Origin: Bacteroidota bacterium
GTDB taxonomy: Bacteria; Bacteroidota; Bacteroidia; Bacteroidales; VadinHA17
DNA: 5,575 nt
Reading direction: 5' to 3'
Assembly: GCA_015222065.1 (NCBI GenBank)
Contig: JADFUQ010000065.1
Span: 1 to 5,575, forward strand
The number at the start of each line of letters is the position of its first letter. Within the stretch, counting starts at the first letter, position 1. The notes below the pieces were generated by a model, which worked only from the letters and a program-made list of their open reading frames with translations, was not told the DNA's origin and did no database searches. Made by a program: the position numbers and the translations under genes. This document shows positions 1 to 5,575 of this stretch, in pieces.

Positions 1-857
1 GATTGCATGACTATCGTGAGGTGTGGCGTGCCATGGCTGAGGGACTGGCTGACGGGGCAAATGGTGTGGACAACCAGGATGGGAAAGCCGATTACAGCAA
101 TGTATTAATTTCATTCCACCCGCGTAAATGGGCGCCTAACTCCTCTGAATGGTTTCATAACGACCCATGGCTTGTCTTTAACTCGATACAGGATACACCA
201 TACGACCAGGTGGTATCGGTGCCGCATGACTACAGCCTGGTACCGGCTAAGCCAACCTGGTTGTTCGAAGGGCGTTATGAGGGGAGGATAAGTGAGTGGG
301 GCGTACGTAACCAGGCTTACCAGACAGTATTCGCCGGCGGGTTTGGGAATACATACGGTTCCGATATATGGAAATTCCCTCCTAATTGGCGGGATCTGGC
401 TATGTTACCTGCTGCCGGGCAAATGGCTCACCTCTATACTGTCGCCCGTGAAATATGGACAGATACACAATTCCTCGACCGGATGCCTGATCAGGATCTT
501 ATTATTGGTGATCGGGGTAGCACCTATGGTGATGGTGAATGGGATCAAGCAGGCAGAAAAAAGGATGATCCCGGTTCTTCTGACCGTATTACGGCAATAC
601 GTGGAGACAATGGCACCTGGGCGATGGCATACAGTGCCAATGGACGAGAAATAACTCTCGACTTGTCTCTCCTTTATAATAGCAAGATGAATGTTTACTG
701 GTTTAGCCCCCGCAACGGTAAATGGTGGGTGAACGGCGAGGAATTAAACAAACTCACCCCGTTCCAGACAGGACTTGTTACCGGCAATGGAAGTTATATA
801 TTCGACCCTCCGGGTACCCCTGGTATTAATAACGACTGGGTGTTAATCTTGAAATAG
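1..857 (+). CDS. DUF4038 / GH140-like glycoside hydrolase, 3' part (5' end outside window)
   Basis: The reading frame is open at the left edge; the first whole codon is at base 3 (TTG, read here as Leu inside the gene) and the true start lies upstream. About 284 residues remain of a family that is usually around 450-480. Residues 1-165 match the second half of the DUF4038 TIM barrel: DYREVWRAMAEG near the start, the FHP...SSEWFHNDPWL block (39-57), the FEGRYEG motif (88-94) whose Glu (E89) falls where the family has a conserved active-site acid, the AGGFGNTYG loop (111-119), and MPDQDL (161-166). Residues 195-284 form a PF12904-type beta domain ending in the typical FDPP...DWVLIL signature. 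DUF4038 proteins include GH140 apiosidases that act on plant rhamnogalacturonan II, but the family is broad and the substrate cannot be read from this half. They are normally exported; the signal peptide is not visible. The gene appears richer in GC than its neighbour. The family call is firm; the substrate is unknown. Confidence 0.9.
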   Translation, partial: LHDYREVWRAMAEGLADGANGVDNQDGKADYSNVLISFHPRKWAPNSSEWFHNDPWLVFNSIQDTPYDQVVSVPHDYSLVPAKPTWLFEGRYEGRISEWGVRNQAYQTVFAGGFGNTYGSDIWKFPPNWRDLAMLPAAGQMAHLYTVAREIWTDTQFLDRMPDQDLIIGDRGSTYGDGEWDQAGRKKDDPGSSDRITAIRGDNGTWAMAYSANGREITLDLSLLYNSKMNVYWFSPRNGKWWVNGEELNKLTPFQTGLVTGNGSYIFDPPGTPGINNDWVLILK

Positions 858-881
858 GGTTATAATGTGTTGTATTTTTTT

Positions 882-914
882 TTTGTATCCCGATTTCTTT
901 TTTTACTAAAGTTT
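882..914 (+). promoter_or_regulatory. Weak candidate Bacteroidota-type promoter ahead of the 1030 gene
   Basis: Bacteroidota primary-sigma promoters resemble TTTG (-33) and TAnnTTTG (-7). TTTG at 882-885 is followed, 21 bases later, by TAAAGTTT at 907-914, which matches four of the six fixed positions. A second weak option is ATTG (963-966) with TATATTAA (985-992), spacing 18. Neither matches the consensus well, and the first overlaps a T-rich tract (875-884 is ten Ts and 898-904 is seven Ts). Some promoter is expected in this 172-base gap, but its position is a guess. Confidence 0.15.
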
Positions 915-955
915 CGCAGTTGAATATGGTGTTAGAAACAAATACTTGTATTATG

Positions 956-980
956 AAATCAGATTGCAATCAACTGATTT
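956..980 (+). promoter_or_regulatory. Hairpin / nested inverted repeat in the 858-1029 intergenic gap
   Basis: AAATCAG (956-962) pairs perfectly with CTGATTT (974-980). With A963 bulged, TTG (964-966) also pairs with CAA (971-973), leaving a CAAT tetraloop: ten base pairs with one bulge. The same stretch contains the perfect 10-base palindrome GATTGCAATC (962-971). It lies about 50 bases before the ATG at 1030. It could be an operator for a dimeric regulator, a 5'-UTR structure, or a weak terminator for the upstream hydrolase gene, since the stem runs into TTTTA; only three of the ten pairs are G-C. The pairing is seen directly; the role is not known. Confidence 0.4.
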
Positions 981-1029
981 TATGTATATTAATGCAAGTT
1001 CGAAACATAAGTAACTAAAACAAACACAA

Positions 1030-4000
1030 ATGAAACGATTCATTTTTCTACCCCTTCTTTTTACCTTGATGATACTGTCTGCCGGATATAGTAATTATCT
1101 GAGGAATGAAACTATCCGAATTCATTTACCTGATAGAAAAGGGATCACCTCGGATGATTATGACAAATTTGAATACCGTATTCCCATGCGCGATGGGGTT
1201 GAATTGTTCACTTCAGTCTATATTCCCAAAGACCGGAGCCGGAAATATCCAATTTTAATGACCCGGACTCCCTATTCGGTTGGACCCTATGGCAAAGACA
1301 AAAAAGCAAGCCTCCATCATTCACAACTTTTTATTAATGAAAAATTCATCTTTGTTTTCCAGGATGTCAGGGGCCAGTTTATGTCGGAAGGGAAATTTGT
1401 AAACATGCGTCCTGAATTGGATAACTATACGGAAAGCAAAACACAAATAGATGAAAGTACAGATGCCTGGGACACCGTGGACTGGTTGATAAAAAACATC
1501 CCTGACAACAATGGTAAAGTGGGCATCTGGGGCAGTTCCTATCCTGGTTTTTACAGTGCCACAGCCGCCATTCATGCCCATCCTGCTATTAAGGCAGTAT
1601 CTCCTCAGGCACCCATAGCCGACTGGTTTTTCGATGACTTTCATCATCATGGTGCTTTTTTCCTGCCATATTTCGGGTTTCTCTACTTTTTCGGACAACC
1701 ACATACTCAACCTACTACCCACAAGGGCAAATGGTTTGAATATGGAACCCCTGACGGCTATCATTTTTACCTGGACAAACTGGGTGCTCTTTCCAATGTT
1801 AACTCAAAGTTTTTCCACAACAATATTGATTTTTGGAATAAAATTGTGGAACATCCGAATTATGATGATTTCTGGCAGAAAAGAAACCTGCTGCCCCATT
1901 TAAAAAATATCAAGCCTGCTGTTCTGATTGTTGGCGGTTGGTATGATGCTGAAGATTTATACGGAACTTTAAATGTCTATTCCACTATTGAAAAAAACAA
2001 TCCTAATACTGTGAACTCTATCGTAATGGGCCCCTGGCAACATGGCGGTTGGATTCATACCCTTGGAGACCATCTGGGGAATGTGATGTTTTCAACTGAC
2101 CCCGATCCTTCCACATACTACCAGGAGCATATCGAATTTCCTTTTTTTATGCACTATCTGAAGGATAAAAAGGATCCTCGTCTAGCTGAAGCCATCATGT
2201 ACGACCCGGGACTTAACAAATGGGTGGAATTTGATCAGTGGCCCCCTGCCAATCTTGAGAAGACACGCCTGTACCTTCGGGGAGACGGAACCCTGAAGTA
2301 TACTTCACAATCACAGGGTCAGGCTTACAGGGAGTTCATCAGCGACCCGAATAAGCCAGTACCCTTTACCGAAGATATTGTCCATGGCATGGCCCGAAAA
2401 TATATGACAGATGACCAGCGATTCGCCTCCCGGAGGCCCGATGTTCTCACCTACCAAACCGATGTTTTGCATCAGGATGTAACCCTGGCAGGCAAATCAA
2501 TAGCCAATTTGTATATATCTATTAGCCAGACCGATGCAGACTGGGTAGTTAAACTCATTGATGTATATCCTGATGATGCAAAAGACAACCAGTTTACTTC
2601 TGATCATCAACACATGGCAGGGTATGAACAAATGGTTCGGAGTGAAGTCATCAGAGGACGCTTCCGGAACAGCTATGAAAAACCCGAGCCTTTTGTTCCC
2701 ATGAAAGTTACTCAGGTGAGATTTCCGCTCCAGGATGTTTTACACTCTTTCAAAAAAGGGCACCGCATCATGATCCAGGTACAAAACACCTGGTTTCCTT
2801 TGGTGGACCGGAATCCGCAAAAATATATAGATAACATTTTTAAAGCAAAAGATTCCGATTTTGTACCTTCCATTAACCGGGTATGGTCCAAAGGAAAAGA
2901 AGCTTCTTATATCGAGGTTGGCATTTTAAAGCAAGTTAAAAACTATCCTCATGATTGTGGTCCTCCTATGCCAATGGACGAACCGGGATTTCCATTCATC
3001 TTTGAATTGAATCCTGGGGAGAGTCAGCTTATTACTCGCAACTATAAGGGCAGAACTATTGAAAGAATAATAAAGCTTGACTCAATACAGCTTTTCACTG
3101 AGCCTAACTATTGGTTCAGGAAACCTCTATTACAACAGAATTATTATAAAGCCAGGGTTGATCTGGAAATATCAGGGAAAGCAGTAGTGTTATATCACCG
3201 TCCCTATCAAATGCCTGTAACAATAGACGGACTCCGGATTTATATTGAAAACATTAAGCAATGGGATGAAAGCGCCAAATACGGAAAATGTGGTGATATG
3301 ACTAAACAGGTACGAATTGCTGTCTGTATGGAAAATGAACCATGGGGACCGGAATACATTGTTTTTCCAATTAACGATTACCGGTGGCGTTCCGCTGTTT
3401 ACTATAACACATGGTCATCACTTGTCCCTTTTAATTTACTGTATTACCACAGGGGAGAAGATTATGGAGCAATACCTGACCGTCTGGAAGTAGTATCTCC
3501 GGTTGATGGGAAAATTACTTCTTCACCACTTCCCGATGGTGATGGTCGTTCCAATGCGATTTCCGTTGAAAGTAACGATTATTTTAAATGCCGTCTTGCC
3601 CATATGAATATCGAAACTATTCGCAAAGAATATACTGTTGGCACTGAAGTAAAAGCAGGAACAGTGCTCGCTGAAACCGGAATGACATGGAACGGACAAA
3701 GGAATCAGAAAGATGATCCCCATTTACATGTGGGTCTCACATTAAAAGGGATCAGAGTTGGTACTTTTCCTTTCCTGATGGAAGCATATTTACGAAAATA
3801 TCCGGATCAGGTGTTGGCAATAGCCGGAGGATACCGCTTTGCAATTACCGGGGAACCTGTTGAATTAGATGCTACTCGTTCTATCACCCGTGATAATTTA
3901 CCTTTAAAAAGCTTCAGGTGGAACCTGAGTAATGGAGAAACCGTACAGGCGCTCAAAACAACAATTATTTACAATCAACCGGGATTGTACTCTGAAGAAC

Positions 4001-4338
4001 TAATTGTTGAGTCAAACGAAGGTTATCAGGACAGGGATTTTCTGTATGTACGGGTTTTCGATCTTGAAAGGGGAAGAAACATTGCAAGTGGTTGGGCATA
4101 CTATTATCCTGTGAGGGGAATAAAACCAGGAATGGAAGTCTTATTCTGGAACCGTTTGGACAAAACTACCTCAGATGTAAATATTAATTTCGGAGATAAC
4201 TCTTTATGGTATAAAATTTCAAAAGAAACTACACATAAGTATGAAAAAGCCGGACATTATGTTATAACGCTTAAATCAACCGGACCTGAAAACGAACCGG
4301 TAACTCTTAAGATGGAACTAATTGTTGAAAATGATTAA
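1030..4338 (+). CDS. Secreted alpha-amino acid ester hydrolase fused to M23 metallopeptidase and PKD domains
   Basis: 1102 residues. The ATG at 1030 follows an A-rich leader and opens a Sec signal peptide (1-~21, MKR then a hydrophobic stretch, no lipobox Cys). Residues ~45-370 are a peptidase S15/CocE alpha/beta-hydrolase: oxyanion Tyr in TPYS (Y82), DVRG (112-115), nucleophile in GSSYPG (S170), GGWYDAED (D306, with E308 and D309), and GPWQHGG (H338). Residues ~375-632 are the C-terminal jelly roll with alpha-amino acid ester hydrolase hallmarks (YMTDDQRFASRRPDVL, TDADWVVKLIDVYP, NTWFPLVDRNPQ). Such enzymes hydrolyse alpha-amino acid esters and alpha-amino beta-lactam side chains and normally end near here (~620-650 residues). 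This one continues through an unassigned module rich in aromatic residues (~640-800), an M23 peptidase domain (~802-912: HRGED H807/D811, LAH H858, HLH H898/H900) and two PKD-like domains (~928-1011 and ~1030-1100, the second with NFGD and YEKAGHYVITL). All catalytic residues of both enzyme domains are present. No sorting domain is seen at the C-terminus, so it is likely periplasmic or secreted. Domain calls are firm; the natural substrate is unknown. Confidence 0.93.
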   Translation: MKRFIFLPLLFTLMILSAGYSNYLRNETIRIHLPDRKGITSDDYDKFEYRIPMRDGVELFTSVYIPKDRSRKYPILMTRTPYSVGPYGKDKKASLHHSQLFINEKFIFVFQDVRGQFMSEGKFVNMRPELDNYTESKTQIDESTDAWDTVDWLIKNIPDNNGKVGIWGSSYPGFYSATAAIHAHPAIKAVSPQAPIADWFFDDFHHHGAFFLPYFGFLYFFGQPHTQPTTHKGKWFEYGTPDGYHFYLDKLGALSNVNSKFFHNNIDFWNKIVEHPNYDDFWQKRNLLPHLKNIKPAVLIVGGWYDAEDLYGTLNVYSTIEKNNPNTVNSIVMGPWQHGGWIHTLGDHLGNVMFSTDPDPSTYYQEHIEFPFFMHYLKDKKDPRLAEAIMYDPGLNKWVEFDQWPPANLEKTRLYLRGDGTLKYTSQSQGQAYREFISDPNKPVPFTEDIVHGMARKYMTDDQRFASRRPDVLTYQTDVLHQDVTLAGKSIANLYISISQTDADWVVKLIDVYPDDAKDNQFTSDHQHMAGYEQMVRSEVIRGRFRNSYEKPEPFVPMKVTQVRFPLQDVLHSFKKGHRIMIQVQNTWFPLVDRNPQKYIDNIFKAKDSDFVPSINRVWSKGKEASYIEVGILKQVKNYPHDCGPPMPMDEPGFPFIFELNPGESQLITRNYKGRTIERIIKLDSIQLFTEPNYWFRKPLLQQNYYKARVDLEISGKAVVLYHRPYQMPVTIDGLRIYIENIKQWDESAKYGKCGDMTKQVRIAVCMENEPWGPEYIVFPINDYRWRSAVYYNTWSSLVPFNLLYYHRGEDYGAIPDRLEVVSPVDGKITSSPLPDGDGRSNAISVESNDYFKCRLAHMNIETIRKEYTVGTEVKAGTVLAETGMTWNGQRNQKDDPHLHVGLTLKGIRVGTFPFLMEAYLRKYPDQVLAIAGGYRFAITGEPVELDATRSITRDNLPLKSFRWNLSNGETVQALKTTIIYNQPGLYSEELIVESNEGYQDRDFLYVRVFDLERGRNIASGWAYYYPVRGIKPGMEVLFWNRLDKTTSDVNINFGDNSLWYKISKETTHKYEKAGHYVITLKSTGPENEPVTLKMELIVEND

Positions 4339-4364
4339 AAATAACCCTCTTTAAAAATATTATT

Positions 4365-5575
4365 ATGAATTTTTTCAAAAACATAATTTTTTTATTCGTT
4401 TTATTATCAATTTTATTGTTAGTTAGTTGCAAACCGGAAACGAAAACAGAAAAGCTGGTAAATATCAGTGGTACTTATCCTCATCTGGCTTATTACAATA
4501 ACGAGGGTGAATGTGGTACAGGAGCCGTTGTTCCCTGGGCTGACCGGCTGTGGGTTATTACTTACGGACCACATTTGCCATTTGGCTCTTCTGATAAGTT
4601 GTACGAGATCACTCCCGGGCTTCAGCAAATTGTTCGGGACGAAAGCATTGGCGGTACACCTGCTAACCGGATGATCCATCAGGAAAGCAATCAGCTTTTC
4701 ATCGGTCCATACGCGATTGATGCGGAGAGGAATGTGCGAACAATCCCTTACAACGAAACTCCCGGGCGTTATACCGGTAATGCACGTCATCTGATCAATC
4801 CGGAAGGAACGATATATATCGGTACTATGGAAGAGGGATTTTACGAGGTTAATGTAAATACCCTTGAAACAACAATGCTTTATGAGGACGGGAATGTGAA
4901 AAATATAGAGAGGGATGACACAAAAAGTAATGAATCAAATTCATTGTTGCCGGGCGCCCATGGTAAGGGACTCTATTCCGGACAGGGTGTCCTGGTTTAC
5001 TCGAACAATGGAGAAGCCTCAAAAGAAGCTCTTGAAAAATTTGATATTGAAGCAGGCGCACTTGCTGAATGGAACGGTAAGGATTGGAAGATTGTTCGCC
5101 GTGACCAGTTTGTGGAGGTTACTGGTCCCGGAGGTATTTATGGCAATGCAAATCCTGAAACCGATCCAATTTGGGCAACTGGTTGGGATCATAAATCATT
5201 ACTGCTTGGTGTTCGCGATTTGGGAGAATGGTCTTTTTTCCGTTTGCCCAAAGCAAGTCATAGCTATGATGGCGCCCACGGATGGAATACCGAGTGGCCC
5301 CGTATCCGTGATATTGGCACACCCGAAAATCCTGACTATTTAATGACCATGCATGGGATGTTCTGGCGTTTCCCGGGATCTCTTTCAGGTAACAATACTG
5401 CCGGAATACGGCCTCGCTCTGCTTATCTTAAAGTGATTGGTGACTTTGCCCGCTGGAACAATCAGCTCGTATTTGGTTGTGATGATTCGGCTCAAAAGGA
5501 ATTTCTCAATAAAAGAAAAGTAAAAGGAAATATTGAGGGACCCGGACAATCGAATTCAAATCTGTGGTTTACTAC
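4365..5575 (+). CDS. Lipoprotein of unknown function, possible beta-propeller (3' end outside window)
   Basis: The frame from the ATG at 4365 stays open for 403 codons to the right edge, so the gene is truncated by the window. It starts 26 bases after the preceding stop on the same strand, which suggests one operon. Residues 1-22 are a lipoprotein signal: MNFFKN, a long hydrophobic run, then the lipobox LVSC with C22 as the lipidated residue. CKPETKTEK follows, a charged tether without a clear surface-export motif. The rest has no family I recognise. It shows repeated short beta-strand-like units such as RLWVITYGP (61-69), NQLFIGP, GTIYIGTMEEGFYEV and KGLYSGQGVLVYS, spaced as in propeller blades, with many Gly, Trp and Asn turns and His/Asp-rich loops (GAHGKG, SYDGAHGW, MTMHGMFWRF). 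That fits a secreted beta-propeller that binds or cleaves a ligand. The gene is firm from frame, signal and context; the fold is an inference and no function is assigned. Confidence 0.85.
   Translation, partial: MNFFKNIIFLFVLLSILLLVSCKPETKTEKLVNISGTYPHLAYYNNEGECGTGAVVPWADRLWVITYGPHLPFGSSDKLYEITPGLQQIVRDESIGGTPANRMIHQESNQLFIGPYAIDAERNVRTIPYNETPGRYTGNARHLINPEGTIYIGTMEEGFYEVNVNTLETTMLYEDGNVKNIERDDTKSNESNSLLPGAHGKGLYSGQGVLVYSNNGEASKEALEKFDIEAGALAEWNGKDWKIVRRDQFVEVTGPGGIYGNANPETDPIWATGWDHKSLLLGVRDLGEWSFFRLPKASHSYDGAHGWNTEWPRIRDIGTPENPDYLMTMHGMFWRFPGSLSGNNTAGIRPRSAYLKVIGDFARWNNQLVFGCDDSAQKEFLNKRKVKGNIEGPGQSNSNLWFT

Noticed and set aside
292..654. A 120-codon open frame on the + strand inside the glycoside hydrolase gene.
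   Set aside because: It lies wholly within a recognised family gene in another frame, and its translation has no recognisable domain.
861..866. TATAAT, a perfect enterobacterial -10 box just after the first gene's stop.
   Set aside because: No -35 box lies at a suitable distance (TTGAAA at 849-854 is only six bases away), and Bacteroidota use a different promoter consensus.
875..904. Two T-tracts (ten Ts at 875-884 and seven Ts at 898-904) as a rho-independent terminator of the hydrolase gene.
   Set aside because: I could not find a stem-loop immediately upstream of either tract, so a terminator is not supported by the sequence.
1321..1764. A 147-codon open frame on the - strand.
   Set aside because: It is antisense to the catalytic core of the esterase (including S170), whose frame is confirmed by many family motifs; the translation resembles no protein family.
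2930..2990. Possible frameshift or lost stop between the esterase and the downstream domains, making the fusion an artefact.
   Set aside because: The frame is continuous across the junction, both sides keep family motifs in the same frame, and no start codon with a leader typical of a separate gene is evident. A sequencing error cannot be fully excluded from one window.
4915..5343. A 142-codon + strand frame and overlapping - strand frames (4419-4790, 4849-5061, 5119-5322).
   Set aside because: They are shadows of the lipoprotein gene, whose frame runs unbroken from 4365 to the window end, with a signal peptide and tight spacing to the upstream gene.

Overview
The window looks like a Bacteroidota (Bacteroidetes) chromosome segment. 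The evidence is the A/T-rich leaders ahead of the start codons with no Shine-Dalgarno sequence, moderate GC that varies between genes, a typical Bacteroidota-type lipoprotein signal, and protein families common in polysaccharide-degrading members of that phylum. All three genes lie on the + strand. No RNA gene, insertion sequence, CRISPR array or integrase was seen.

Layout. Bases 1-857 hold the 3' part of a DUF4038/GH140-like glycoside hydrolase: the end of the TIM-barrel catalytic domain and a complete C-terminal DUF5060/PF12904-type beta domain. A 172-base A/T-rich intergenic region follows. It has two T-tracts and a 10-bp-stem hairpin, and it probably separates two transcription units. Bases 1030-4338 encode a secreted 1102-residue multidomain protein. 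Its N-terminal half is a complete alpha-amino acid ester hydrolase (peptidase S15/CocE superfamily) with an intact Ser-Asp-His triad. It is fused in frame to an unassigned ~160-residue module, an M23-type zinc metallopeptidase domain with all signature residues, and two PKD-like domains. After a 26-base gap, a lipoprotein of unknown function, possibly a beta-propeller, starts at 4365 and runs off the end of the window. It has no stop codon inside the window, although it is a clear gene.

How they may work together. All three products are predicted to act outside the cytoplasm (the signal of the first is outside the window). The last two genes probably form an operon. The fusion joins an enzyme class that cleaves alpha-aminoacyl esters (and alpha-amino beta-lactam side chains) to a peptidase class that usually cuts peptidoglycan cross-links. 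A secreted enzyme with both activities could act on cell-wall material, for example D-alanyl esters of teichoic acids plus cross-bridge peptides. This is inference. No SusC/SusD pair is visible, so membership in a polysaccharide utilization locus cannot be shown from this window.
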